Of a DNA stretch of 64,000 nucleotides, positions 29,897-38,515 are shown piece by piece. A program made the position numbers and the translations under genes. Position 1 is the first letter of the stretch, and every line of letters begins with the position of its first letter. A model generated the notes under the pieces. The model saw only the letters and a program-made list of their open reading frames with translations. It was not told where the DNA came from and made no database searches. This stretch comes from Clostridium bowmanii. Lineage in GTDB: Bacteria; Bacillota; Clostridia; Clostridiales; Clostridiaceae. The DNA lies in contig NZ_JAHLDL010000014.1 in assembly GCF_018861315.1 (NCBI RefSeq), positions 1-64,000 of the forward strand. Direction: 5' to 3'.

Positions 29897-31801
29897 TTGA
29901 TCTTGAAGACATTACTTGTTAATAAACTCGGAGAACCGGACGCAAAAGATGAATTACCAATAAATACGCAAATTGATGTTTTGTATGAAATAATGAGAAA
30001 CGTAATAGATGAAAGTAGTATAAAGTCTAAAACTATAAAATTTAAACTCCAAAAATATATAAAAAGCGAAGATATATTTAAAAGATTGTACGCACTAAAT
30101 AAAATTATCAGCAACGGTAAGGGAATAGATGTAGTACCCAATCAGAAGAATGTATATGAGGTGTTAGATAAAACTAACAATTATCTTACTGAAGAAATAG
30201 CTAAAAGATATGTACAAAATAAGATTGAAACTGAAGTAGAAAAAAACCTTATGGAAAAGCAAGATAAATATATTGATGAAGTAAGACTTAGCATAATTAA
30301 AAAACAAAAGGGCCCTGAAAATGCTAAAACACTTAAAAAATATGCGGAGCTTGAAGAACTTGATAGTAGAAAGTTGACAAAAAATATACAAGCTATGCTA
30401 AGACCAGAGAGTTTTAGTGAAATAATTGGGCAAGAAAGGGCTATAAAATCTCTGCTATCTAAAATGGCATCGCCATACCCTCAACATATTATTCTTTATG
30501 GACCACCGGGGGTTGGTAAGACAACTGCAGCTAGGCTTGCTCTAGAGGAAGCTAAAAAGTTAAGTTATACCATTTATGATAAAGATGCTAAATTTATAGA
30601 AGTGGACGGTACAACACTTAGATGGGATCCAAGAGAAATAACAAATCCTCTACTCGGTTCTGTTCACGACCCAATATATCAGGGAAGCAAAAGGGACTTA
30701 GCGGAAACTGGAATTCCTGAACCAAAAACAGGTCTTGTTACCGAGGCTCATGGAGGAATATTATTTATTGATGAAATAGGAGAACTTGATAATATACTCC
30801 AAAACAAACTTCTTAAAGTTCTAGAAGATAAGAGAGTTGAGTTTTCATCATCTTATTATGATCCTGAAGATGAAAATACACCTAAATATATAAAATATTT
30901 ATTTGATAAAGGTGCTCCAGCAGATTTTGTTTTAATAGGGGCTACAACCCGTGAACCATCAGAAATAAATCCAGCACTTAGATCAAGATGTACTGAAGTT
31001 TACTTTGAACCATTAACTGCGAAAGATATTGAAACTATAGTAATAAATGCTGCCCATAAATTAAAAGTTGAAGTTGCAGATGGAGTTGCAGAGACAATTA
31101 GTAGATATACTATTGAAGGAAGAAAAGCTGTAAACATTTTAGCAGATGCTTATGGATATGTATTGCATAATAGAGAATCAAATAAGAGTTCTAAAATTAA
31201 AATTGAGCTTAAGGACCTTTTGGATGTTATATCTATAAGTAGACTTACTACTTATGAAGAATTAGATAATAAACTTAAATTTGAAGTTGGTCATATTTAT
31301 GGACTTGGAGTATCGGGCTATATAGGATCAACTATAGAAATAGAAACATCAGTATTTGAGGCCAAGGAAAAAGGTAAGGGTCAAGTAAGATTTAATGATA
31401 CTGCTGGAAGTATGGCGAAAGACTCAGTGTTTAATGCTGCATCAGTAATAAGAAAAACAACTAATAAAGATATTAAGGATTATGACATACATGTAAATAT
31501 AGTAGGTGGAGGTAAGATTGATGGACCTTCTGCTGGAGCTGCTATAACTGTATGTATAATTAGTTCACTTTTAGATAAACCTTTAAGGCAGGACATTGCT
31601 GTAACAGGAGAGATATCCCTTCGTGGTATTATAAAACCAGTTGGCGGTATATTCGAAAAGATTTATGGTGCAAGAAGAAAAGGAATTAAAATGGTTATTC
31701 TTCCCATAGAAAATGAAAAAGAAGTACCTATTGATCTTGTGGATATTGAAACAAAAGCTGTATCAACCATTGAAGAACTAATGAAAGTAGTCTTCGAATA
31801 A
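29897..31801 (+). CDS. lonC: Lon-family protease LonC (spore-former type)
   Basis: This 634-residue protein combines an AAA+ domain (Walker A LYGPPGVGKTTAARLALEEA near 200, Walker B GGILFIDEIGELD near 295) with a C-terminal Lon protease domain. The catalytic Ser is in GPSAGAA near 550 and the Lys in EKIYGARRKG near 595. There is no classical Lon N-domain, matching the LonC group of spore formers. The start is TTG 29897 or TTG 29903; neither has a good Shine-Dalgarno, since the strong GGGAGG at 29846 is too far, so the start is uncertain. Confidence 0.9.
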   Translation: MILKTLLVNKLGEPDAKDELPINTQIDVLYEIMRNVIDESSIKSKTIKFKLQKYIKSEDIFKRLYALNKIISNGKGIDVVPNQKNVYEVLDKTNNYLTEEIAKRYVQNKIETEVEKNLMEKQDKYIDEVRLSIIKKQKGPENAKTLKKYAELEELDSRKLTKNIQAMLRPESFSEIIGQERAIKSLLSKMASPYPQHIILYGPPGVGKTTAARLALEEAKKLSYTIYDKDAKFIEVDGTTLRWDPREITNPLLGSVHDPIYQGSKRDLAETGIPEPKTGLVTEAHGGILFIDEIGELDNILQNKLLKVLEDKRVEFSSSYYDPEDENTPKYIKYLFDKGAPADFVLIGATTREPSEINPALRSRCTEVYFEPLTAKDIETIVINAAHKLKVEVADGVAETISRYTIEGRKAVNILADAYGYVLHNRESNKSSKIKIELKDLLDVISISRLTTYEELDNKLKFEVGHIYGLGVSGYIGSTIEIETSVFEAKEKGKGQVRFNDTAGSMAKDSVFNAASVIRKTTNKDIKDYDIHVNIVGGGKIDGPSAGAAITVCIISSLLDKPLRQDIAVTGEISLRGIIKPVGGIFEKIYGARRKGIKMVILPIENEKEVPIDLVDIETKAVSTIEELMKVVFE

Positions 31802-31882
31802 AAATACAATTAACTATAATTAATTGCCCTGTTAAATCATTTTAGCAGGGTATAAACATTATTTTAGGAGAGATGAAATAAA

Positions 31883-33214
31883 ATGGATACACCTCTTAGA
31901 AGCCTGCCTTATAATTTAGAAGCAGAACAATCAGTAATTGGATCAATGCTAATAGATAAAACCGCCATATCGAGAGTAGTGGAGGTTTTAAAAGGCGATG
32001 ATTTTTACAGAGATTCTCATAAAGTTATATTTAATGCTATTTTTGATTTATATCAAAAGGACACACCTATTGACATGATTACACTGCTGGAGCATTTGCG
32101 CTCTTCTGAAAAATTAGAAGCTTCAGGAGGAATTACTTATATTACAGAGATAAGTAATTCAATACCCTCTACTGCTAATTTAAGTTCTTATATAAAAATT
32201 GTAGATGATAAGTCTATTTTAAGAAAGCTTATCAGAGCTTCTACCGATATTATGGAAAATTGTTATAATAAACAAGACGATGTAGAAGCAGTAATGGATC
32301 TTGCAGAGCAAAAGGTTTTTAATATAGCAGAGAGAAAGAATACAAGTGACTTTGAACCAATGAATACCGTACTTGAGAGAGGATTCCTAGAAATAGAAAG
32401 AATCTTTAATAATAAAGGCGAAACTACTGGAATACCCAGTGGGTTTCCAGAACTGGATGATAAAACTGCCGGATTCCAAAAGGGAGATATGATTCTTATT
32501 GCTGCAAGGCCTTCTATGGGTAAAACTACCTTTGCGTTAAATTTAGCTGAGTATGCAGCTCTTCGGGAAGGAAAAAACGTAGCTATATTTTCACTGGAAA
32601 TGTCTAAAGAGCAACTTGCATATAAATTACTTTGTTCAGAAGCAAATGTTGATATGTCAAAGCTTAGACATGGTAATTTAGAAGATAAGGATTGGGAAAA
32701 TATAGCGAAAGCTTCCGGTCCACTAGCGGCTGCTAAAATATTTATTGATGATACAGCGGGAACTTCTGTTATGGATATGCGTTCAAAATGTAGAAAGCTA
32801 AAAATGGAGCATGGCATCGACATGATAGTTATTGATTACCTTCAACTTATGTCTGGCAGTAATCCAGAAAGTAGACAACAAGAGGTATCAGAAATATCAA
32901 GATCCATTAAAGCCCTTGCAAAAGAGATGCAGTGCCCAGTTATTGCGTTGTCACAGCTCTCACGTGCGCCAGAGCAAAGAGCAGACCATAGGCCTATGCT
33001 ATCTGACCTTAGAGAGTCAGGGTCCATTGAGCAGGATGCTGACATCGTTATGTTCCTATATAGAGATGAGTATTATGATAAGGAAACAGAAGATAAAAAT
33101 GTAGCAGAATGTATAATAGCAAAACAGAGGAATGGTCCGGTAGGAACAGTAAGACTTGCATGGATAGGTCAATTCAGTAAATTTGCGAGATTGGATGTTA
33201 TTCATAGGGATTAG
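31883..33214 (+). CDS. dnaB: replicative DNA helicase DnaB
   Basis: This 443-residue hexameric 5'-3' helicase (called DnaC in Bacillus) has an N-terminal primase-interaction domain (LEAEQSVIGSMLIDK) and a RecA-like C-terminal domain with Walker A ARPSMGKTTFALNLAEYAA near 212 and MIVIDYLQLM near 315. It is loaded by the DnaI-type protein encoded at 46551. The 78-nt gap before it holds a CCCTG/CAGGG hairpin at 31826-31850. Confidence 0.97.
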   Translation: MDTPLRSLPYNLEAEQSVIGSMLIDKTAISRVVEVLKGDDFYRDSHKVIFNAIFDLYQKDTPIDMITLLEHLRSSEKLEASGGITYITEISNSIPSTANLSSYIKIVDDKSILRKLIRASTDIMENCYNKQDDVEAVMDLAEQKVFNIAERKNTSDFEPMNTVLERGFLEIERIFNNKGETTGIPSGFPELDDKTAGFQKGDMILIAARPSMGKTTFALNLAEYAALREGKNVAIFSLEMSKEQLAYKLLCSEANVDMSKLRHGNLEDKDWENIAKASGPLAAAKIFIDDTAGTSVMDMRSKCRKLKMEHGIDMIVIDYLQLMSGSNPESRQQEVSEISRSIKALAKEMQCPVIALSQLSRAPEQRADHRPMLSDLRESGSIEQDADIVMFLYRDEYYDKETEDKNVAECIIAKQRNGPVGTVRLAWIGQFSKFARLDVIHRD

Positions 33215-33229
33215 ATATAGACTGAAAAT

Positions 33230-33330
33230 TTTTTTTAGAGGATGCTATAACTAAAAGTATATGTCGCTAGAAATGCGTTCGTTTCGCTAAGTAATTTTAA
33301 AATTTAGGCGTTGGTGAGTTTTTACTTAAC
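33230..33330 (+). repeat. half-copy of the long-hairpin (MITE-like) repeat
   Basis: GATGCTATAACTAAAAGTAT followed by ATGTCGCTAGAAATGC and CGCTAAGTAATT aligns over about 75 nt with the reverse complement of the right arm of the 231-bp element at 43886-44116. Only one arm is recognisable. Confidence 0.7.
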
Positions 33331-33423
33331 GTCTATTTTTTATGAAGTGAATACATATATATAGAATATTATTAATTAGATAAACCTGTAAAGAATGAGA
33401 TGATAAGCGGGCTAAAGCTAGTG

Positions 33424-33540
33424 TATATATATCTACATTTGTATAAATATATATAAATGTAGATATATATATATTTACAAATATAGATATAGATAAATAA
33501 ATATGTATATGTTTATAAGATATACACATATTTATAGCAT
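33424..33540. repeat. AT-rich repeat cluster A (candidate parC)
   Basis: A 17-bp perfect inverted repeat brackets 33424-33470: arms with TATATATCTACATTT and AAATGTAGATATATA. The core GTAGATATAT is at 33459-33468 (+) and 33427-33436 (-). Looser ATAGATATAGATA repeats follow. Confidence 0.6.
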
Positions 33541-33686
33541 TAAAAAAGCAGTTAATTTGGAAGAGCAAAGAACTTATCTTAGATAATCATGATTTATTGA
33601 GCTGGATAGTAATCTTATTACGTTTTTATATATAATTAGTATTATAATTATGAGATGAAAGAAGAGAACATACAACAAAGATGGCA

Positions 33687-33733
33687 CAAAGATAGGATAA
33701 GGGAACCTTATAAGTTTTCTTATCCTATCTTTG
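33687..33733. repeat. perfect 15-bp inverted repeat
   Basis: CAAAGATAGGATAAG (33687-33701) and CTTATCCTATCTTTG (33719-33733) are exact complements with a 17-nt loop. It lies between the two AT-rich repeat clusters. There is no T-run, so a simple terminator is unlikely; it could be an operator or part of the centromere. Confidence 0.7.
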
Positions 33734-33739
33734 ATTTAG

Positions 33740-33840
33740 TAAATATATATAAATATTTGTAGATATATATATTTATATTTATAAGTAGATATATAAATGT
33801 TTACACATATATGTAAATATATGTAGATATATGTTTATAA
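33740..33840. repeat. AT-rich repeat cluster B (candidate parC)
   Basis: GTAGATATAT occurs at 33759-33768, 33785-33794 and 33823-33832, and the variant GTAAATATAT at 33813-33822. TTTACA/TGTAAA (33800-33817) adds an inverted repeat. Spacings are 26, 28 and 10 nt. It ends about 90 nt before parM, the position expected for parC. Confidence 0.6.
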
Positions 33841-33929
33841 AAAATATTGCTCTAAAAGAAGGGATTTACATTAAAATACAGAATATATAAATACAAACCA
33901 TAAAAAGAAAAAACTAGGAGGAAATAAAA

Positions 33930-34985
33930 ATGAACTTAACTGATATATCAAAAAAATACCCTGTGCTAAAAAAAGTATTGGCCTCCGTATTAACTGTAGA
34001 CATAGGAAATACTTTTACAAAAACAAGTACCAATGTAATATTTGCTAGTCGAGTATCTTCTGTAAGTAAGCATGGTTCAAGGGCTACTGGGATAAGTAAC
34101 GTCACTTGGAATGGAAAATTTTATACCGTAGGAAACAAAGAAGGTAAGCTTAATATGGAGTCTAACAAATACATGTCAGATCATTATAAGTTGAATCTAC
34201 TCAATGCTATTGCACTAAGTTTTAAAGGCATAACTAAGATAAAGGTAAGACTTGCGGTTGGACTTCCTGCGGAATACTATATAGATCACAGTATCCAACT
34301 TAAAAATGAAATTAAGAAGATGGAGAGGCAAACTATAACAATAAATAATATAACATATGATATAGAAATTTTAGATGTACAAGTATTTAAACAAGGGGGC
34401 ACATTAAGTGCTGAAACTATGGAAATGTTTAGTTACCCAATGTTGTTACTTGATTTTGGTGGTGGTACTTTAGATGTATCTCAATGGAAATATGAAAAAG
34501 ATGAATTTGGTAACAAGGTGCTAGGAATGACAAAGGCAAGTAGTTTTGCCCAACATGGTTTTGAGCCAACAATTGAAGCATTGCTTACTAAGTTTAACTC
34601 TGCAGAAGGATCTGATGGCAATTATGATATATCAGATGCAATAGAATACTTAGAAGACAATGAACTACCATTTGGAGAGACAAATGTCCTACAAGACATT
34701 AAAGACCTGGTATTAAGACCCTATGCAGAGAAAGCAATTAGTTCAATCAATAGTTCATTTAAACCCAATACTTGTAAAGATATAAGAATAATAGGTGGGC
34801 CTGCAGAGTTATTACTGGAATATTTAAAAAATGAGTTCAAAAAAACTGAGCCGAAACTGATAGATAGTAAAGATCCTCAATGCGCTAATGCTATATTATT
34901 TGCTGAAAGATATAAAGAATTATTAGTGCTTGAGTATTTAGATGGAAATAAAGAAGCTGCTGTAACTACAGAAGCGGGACAATAA
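33930..34985 (+). CDS. parM: actin-like plasmid segregation protein ParM
   Basis: This 351-residue member of the actin/Hsp70 fold has phosphate-1 LTVDIGNTFTKTSTN near 21, phosphate-2 LLLDFGGGTLDVSQW near 170 and the adenosine motif IIGGPAELLLEYL near 288. The size and spacing fit ParM/Alp-type filament proteins that push DNA copies apart, not MreB or FtsA. It follows a strong AGGAGG and is 2 nt from the ParR-like gene. Such pairs are normally on plasmids; here it lies in the chromosome beside dnaB. Confidence 0.85.
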   Translation: MNLTDISKKYPVLKKVLASVLTVDIGNTFTKTSTNVIFASRVSSVSKHGSRATGISNVTWNGKFYTVGNKEGKLNMESNKYMSDHYKLNLLNAIALSFKGITKIKVRLAVGLPAEYYIDHSIQLKNEIKKMERQTITINNITYDIEILDVQVFKQGGTLSAETMEMFSYPMLLLDFGGGTLDVSQWKYEKDEFGNKVLGMTKASSFAQHGFEPTIEALLTKFNSAEGSDGNYDISDAIEYLEDNELPFGETNVLQDIKDLVLRPYAEKAISSINSSFKPNTCKDIRIIGGPAELLLEYLKNEFKKTEPKLIDSKDPQCANAILFAERYKELLVLEYLDGNKEAAVTTEAGQ

Positions 34986-34987
34986 TT

Positions 34988-35377
34988 ATGGGAACCCTCC
35001 GTAAAACTGTATCTTCAAACTTAGGTGAGGATACAGATAAAGACTTAATTACTTATGTGAGCAATATGGAGAAGAAGGGTATCAATAATTCTAAGCTCAT
35101 AAAGCAGGCTTTAAGATTTTATAGGGACTACGGGAATAAAGTTAAGCAATTGGATACAGTAGATATTGCAAATATTTTAGATAATCCTGAAGTTAAAGAA
35201 TATATAGGTAATATAGTTGGAGAGCTTTTTAAAAGTGCTGCACCAAATTCAATATCACAAGTTAATGATACAAATGGTGCTAAAAGAATAAAGAAAGAAC
35301 AGCAAGAGATGGACATTGATGCTATTGAAAGTGATTATAGGAAAAAACTTAATTGTGTGAAAGATATGTCCTTATAG
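34988..35377 (+). CDS. ParR-like ribbon-helix-helix adaptor
   Basis: This 129-residue protein begins with a basic strand and two helices (RKTVSSNLGEDTDKDLITYVSNMEKKGINNSKLIKQALRFYRDY), a pattern expected for ribbon-helix-helix DNA binding. A charged, flexible C-terminal half could contact the ParM filament end. It lacks a recognisable name by sequence; the assignment to ParR rests on fold pattern, size and its position directly after parM. Confidence 0.7.
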   Translation: MGTLRKTVSSNLGEDTDKDLITYVSNMEKKGINNSKLIKQALRFYRDYGNKVKQLDTVDIANILDNPEVKEYIGNIVGELFKSAAPNSISQVNDTNGAKRIKKEQQEMDIDAIESDYRKKLNCVKDMSL

Positions 35378-35465
35378 TTTGAATAAATATCATATATATA
35401 GTAAAATGTTGCCACATATGATAAAATGTAAATAAGCATTAAAATAATATGAAAAGGGTGATTTT

Positions 35466-35792
35466 ATGTTCTGTCATAATTGTGGAGCTCAAAATGATGA
35501 TGGATCTAATTTTTGTAAAACCTGTGGTATTAATATGTTAATTCAAACTAATAAGACTGAAGCGAGGACTATTAGTGAGAAAAATTGGTTAGTTGCACTA
35601 TTGTTATGTGTTGTTCTAGGTGCACTTGGTATTCATAGATTTTATGTAGGCAAAACCGGTACTGGAATTCTAATGATTTTAACTGGCGGTGGTTTTGGAA
35701 TATGGATATTAGTTGATTTGATTTTAATTGCTACTAATTCATTTACTGATGCAGATGGGTTACATTTAAATAGAAACATGTATAATTACTAA
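35466..35792 (+). CDS. TM2-domain protein with N-terminal zinc ribbon
   Basis: The 108 residues contain a CxxC...CxxC zinc ribbon (FCHNCGAQNDDGSNFCKTCG) and then a TM2 module: two membrane helices with a charged turn (GALGIHRFYVGKTGTGILMI, then ILVDLILI). TM2 proteins are widespread and their function is generally unknown. The ribosome-binding site is AAAAGGGTG. A 9-bp inverted repeat (35789-35812) overlaps its stop and leads into the tRNA gene. Confidence 0.88.
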   Translation: MFCHNCGAQNDDGSNFCKTCGINMLIQTNKTEARTISEKNWLVALLLCVVLGALGIHRFYVGKTGTGILMILTGGGFGIWILVDLILIATNSFTDADGLHLNRNMYNY

Positions 35793-35816
35793 AGAGGATA
35801 ACCCCTCTTTAGATAT

Positions 35817-35892
35817 GCTGAAATAGCTCAGTTGGTAGAGTAACGCACTCGTAACGCGTAGGTCGAGGGTTCGATCCCCTTTTTCAGCTCCA
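35817..35892 (+). tRNA. tRNA-Thr (CGT)
   Basis: A 76-nt cloverleaf with CCA encoded. Acceptor GCTGAAA pairs with TTTCAGC, the T loop is TTCGATC, and the anticodon loop CTCGTAA gives CGT (Thr, codon ACG). The last anticodon-stem pair (31-39) is an A-C mismatch. A hairpin with a T-run follows (35908-35942). Confidence 0.95.
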
Positions 35893-35907
35893 ATTTTATA
35901 ATATAGA

Positions 35908-35942
35908 AAAGAACTTAAGTAGTGATACTTAGGCTTTTTTTC
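35908..35942 (+). terminator. terminator of tRNA-Thr
   Basis: AGAAAAGAACTTAAGTA pairs imperfectly with TACTTAGGCTTTTTTTC, leaving a run of seven T. Confidence 0.7.
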
Positions 35943-36068
35943 TATTAGGAGATTTTTCATATAAAGTTAAAAAAGATGTATATTAATCCATATACTGCAG
36001 AAAATGTGTATAGGTCAAAGTTTAAATTTAATGGAATTTTATTAAACCTCACTAGGAGATGATATAAT

Positions 36069-36740
36069 ATGAAAAAGTTTAAAAAAGACTTAATGGCATT
36101 GTGTTTTATGGCATCTATTATATTTTCTATTATTTTTTATAAACTTCTAAATAATGGGGATGGGAATATAAATAGTTTAGTAACAAATGTAGATAAGGCA
36201 ATACCATTTCTTAAAATATTTATACTGCCCTACATAACCTGGTATGGATATGTTGCTATAGGGTTAATATACTTATGCATGAAAAATCGTAGGAATTATT
36301 ATACTTCTCTTATTAGTTTAAACCTTGGCATCTTGATATGTTATGTTATCTATGTTATCTTTCAAACTACAGTACCTAGGCCAATAGTTACTGGTGCAGA
36401 TATGTTATCTAAATTAGTAAATATGATATATAAAAATGACAATCCGTTCAATTGCTTCCCAAGTATGCATGTCACAACAACTTATATTATAATTAAGGGG
36501 ATTAATCATACTGAAAATAATACAGTTACGGGGGTTGTTTTTAATATAATAGGGGTGCTTATAATTATATCTACTCAATTTGTTAAGCAGCATGTGGTAT
36601 TAGATTTGGTATTTGCTGTATTATTAAGTGAAGTAATATTTAGATTTATAAATAACATTAAAAAAGAAGATATTGATATATTTAAAAATAGACTATGTAG
36701 AATTCATATTATAAAGAGAAAATTAAAAAATCCTTTTTAA
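36069..36740 (+). CDS. PAP2-superfamily membrane phosphatase
   Basis: The 223 residues have six hydrophobic helices. The acid-phosphatase motifs are degenerate but readable: RP near 99, NCFPSMHVTTTY near 128 with the active His, and FVKQHVVLDL near 173 with the second His and Asp. PAP2 proteins dephosphorylate lipid phosphates such as undecaprenyl pyrophosphate or phosphatidate, and the AUR1-like variants move phosphoinositol. The substrate is unknown here. It ends inside a strong terminator. Confidence 0.85.
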   Translation: MKKFKKDLMALCFMASIIFSIIFYKLLNNGDGNINSLVTNVDKAIPFLKIFILPYITWYGYVAIGLIYLCMKNRRNYYTSLISLNLGILICYVIYVIFQTTVPRPIVTGADMLSKLVNMIYKNDNPFNCFPSMHVTTTYIIIKGINHTENNTVTGVVFNIIGVLIIISTQFVKQHVVLDLVFAVLLSEVIFRFINNIKKEDIDIFKNRLCRIHIIKRKLKNPF

Positions 36741-36760
36741 TTGAAGGATTTTTTAATTTT
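36719..36760 (+). terminator. terminator of the PAP2 gene
   Basis: A 17-bp perfect stem: 36719-36735 (ending AAATCCTT) with 36744-36760 (starting AAGGATTT). The 5' arm overlaps the last codons of the gene. Confidence 0.85.
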
Positions 36761-37004
36761 GTACAAAGTATAAATTTTCCCAAACCTATGTAACTTAGGG
36801 TAACTTCATTTATCATATTTAATGGAATTTAAAGGTAAGATTAATTAGAAAATAATAATATTGGAGGAAAAACAATAATGATGTATAATTGAAGTGTGCA
36901 TTTAAGTTGTGTAATTTTTTTTAATATATAATGAAATATTGATGATTTGTATCAGCATAATGTAATATATATAATAATATTAACGACAATATAAGGAGAT
37001 AAAT

Positions 37005-37967
37005 ATGGAAATAAAGAAGATAAGCGAAATAAAAAAAGGTGATAGGATTGAAAGTTTTTTTGTTATAAAATCTGTAGATAGCAAGGTTACCAATAATAGT
37101 AATACAAATAAATATTTAGATTTTAATTTAGGAGATGCTACAGGGGATATAAATGCAAAACTCTGGGAATCAAATGAAGAATTAGAAAGTAAATTTAAAC
37201 CGAATATACTAGTCAAAATTAAAGGTACCGTAAATGAGTGGAGGGGAAAACTTCAATTAAAAATTGAAATGATAAGACTTACAGAAGAAGCAGATGAGGT
37301 TAATATTTGCGATTATGTTGCAGTGGCACCTTATTCACCGGAAAAAATGTATGATGATATTCTAAATTATCTATCTAAAATTAAAAATACAGATATTCAA
37401 AATATAGTTACAAATATTCTAAGTGATAATGAAGAAAAGCTAATGCATTACCCTGCTGCTAAGTCTAACCACCATGCTATAAGGTCAGGACTTTTATATC
37501 ACACTACCACCATGCTTAAGGCAGGAGAAAAATTAAGTGAAATTTATACTTTTCTAAATACAGATTTACTATATGCAGGTATAATACTTCATGATATTGG
37601 CAAAATATATGAAATGAATGCTAGCGAGCTTGGTATTGTGTCCGAGTATACAGTAGAAGGTCAACTTATAGGCCATATAGTTCAAGGAATTAAAATGATA
37701 GAAACAGCAAGTCTTCAGGTTAAGGCGGATAAGGAAGTAACTATATTATTACAACATATGGTGCTTGCACATCATTATGAAGCGGACTATGGAAGCCCCA
37801 AGAAACCTATGATACCGGAAGCTGAAATGCTACATCATTTAGATATAATGGATGCAAGAATGTATGATATGAATAAAGCATTAACGGATACAGAGCAAGG
37901 TAAATTTTCAGAAAGAATATGGTCCCTAGATAATCTAAGTATTTATAAGAGTTTTATTAATAAATAG
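37005..37967 (+). CDS. yhaM: 3'-5' exoribonuclease YhaM-type
   Basis: This 320-residue protein has an N-terminal OB-fold nucleic-acid domain (residues 10-95) and a C-terminal HD domain (HHAIRSGLLYHTTTML near 162, ILHDIGKIYE near 195, and LAHH near 250). This is the YhaM/Cbf1 arrangement, an Mn/Co-dependent 3'-5' nuclease on RNA and DNA ends. AAGGAG precedes the start. A small DUF3006 gene follows after 29 nt. Confidence 0.92.
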   Translation: MEIKKISEIKKGDRIESFFVIKSVDSKVTNNSNTNKYLDFNLGDATGDINAKLWESNEELESKFKPNILVKIKGTVNEWRGKLQLKIEMIRLTEEADEVNICDYVAVAPYSPEKMYDDILNYLSKIKNTDIQNIVTNILSDNEEKLMHYPAAKSNHHAIRSGLLYHTTTMLKAGEKLSEIYTFLNTDLLYAGIILHDIGKIYEMNASELGIVSEYTVEGQLIGHIVQGIKMIETASLQVKADKEVTILLQHMVLAHHYEADYGSPKKPMIPEAEMLHHLDIMDARMYDMNKALTDTEQGKFSERIWSLDNLSIYKSFINK

Positions 37968-37996
37968 AAAAAAATCATTGGTAAAAGGTGATAAAA

Positions 37997-38209
37997 ATGA
38001 AGGGAATAGTAGATAGATTTGAAGGAGAGTATGCGGTAGTAGAGCTTCAAGATGGAAAAATGGTTAACATAAATAAAAAGAGATTACCACTAGGAGTAGA
38101 GGAGGGAATGGTTATACAGATATCAGAAAATATAACTATTAACATAGACGAAACTAGTAAAAGAAGAAAAGAAATTGAAAAATTGACAGAGGATTTATGG
38201 GAAAACTAA
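37997..38209 (+). CDS. DUF3006 small protein
   Basis: This protein of about 70 residues, MKGIVDRFEGEYAVVELQDGKMVNI and so on, fits the DUF3006 family (a short beta-rich domain followed by a charged helix). ATG 37997 is chosen after AAAGGTG; an in-frame GTG at 37988 is part of the Shine-Dalgarno. It is likely co-transcribed with yhaM. The function is unknown. Confidence 0.85.
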   Translation: MKGIVDRFEGEYAVVELQDGKMVNINKKRLPLGVEEGMVIQISENITINIDETSKRRKEIEKLTEDLWEN

Positions 38210-38224
38210 AATTATCTAGTATGA

Positions 38225-38267
38225 AAAAATGCGCTTATTCAGTCAATGTGAATAAGTGTATTTTTAA
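38225..38267 (+). terminator. terminator of yhaM-DUF3006
   Basis: AAAAATGCGCTTATTC (38225-38240) pairs with GAATAAGTGTATTTTT (38250-38265). Confidence 0.8.
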
Positions 38268-38515
38268 TTTTAATGTATAAATAAAATGCTAATTATGCAA
38301 AATATTGTGTACCGTAAAGTTTTAAATGATGTAGTATAAAAAATAGAATTTATCTAATAGGGGGAATGAAAACTAGAAATTTATACGAACTATTATTATA
38401 AATAAAATATTAATATTCGCGTTTTATATTGACTGTGGTAGGTAGCTCTGATATTATTAAGTAGGCTAACAAACATTGTTAGTTACCCTAGAGTAGTACA
38501 AGGAGGATATGTAAA
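38268..38515. other. intergenic leader of the flavoprotein gene
   Basis: There is no ORF. Near 38437-38490 there is possible RNA structure: CTAACA...TGTTAG (38465-38482) enclosed by GGTA/TACC. No known riboswitch is recognised. AAGGAGG lies just before 38516. Confidence 0.4.

Larger units (their letters stand above)
33215..33929. other. AT-rich regulatory region upstream of parM (no genes)
   Basis: This 715-nt gap holds a half-copy of the hairpin repeat (33230-33330), an AT-rich array of GTAGATATAT-type elements in two clusters (33424-33540 and 33740-33840), and a perfect inverted repeat at 33687-33733. There is no credible ORF. A promoter-like TATAAT at about 33631 or 33643 may drive the next genes. 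I interpret the array as the centromere of the ParM system. Confidence 0.65.

Noticed and set aside
32263-32823. Minus-strand 186-codon ORF opposite dnaB
   Set aside because: A shadow of the conserved helicase gene with no own start signals.
33326-33568. Minus-strand 80-codon ORF rich in Ile/Tyr/His before parM
   Set aside because: It is a translation of the TA-rich repeat array (IYISTFIYIYTNVDIY) and has no codon bias or ribosome-binding site.
33424-33840. CRISPR array
   Set aside because: Repeats are only about 10 nt, irregularly spaced, both orientations, with AT-rich spacers and no cas genes.
35766-35960. Minus-strand 64-residue ORF over the tRNA-Thr gene, with RTLDLRVTSALLYQLSYF
   Set aside because: This peptide is the well-known antisense translation of a tRNA gene; the tRNA on the plus strand explains it.
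36841-36890. Small ORF after TTGGAGGAAAAA (ATGATGTATAATTGA)
   Set aside because: It has a good Shine-Dalgarno but only four codons; kept as a curiosity, not a gene.
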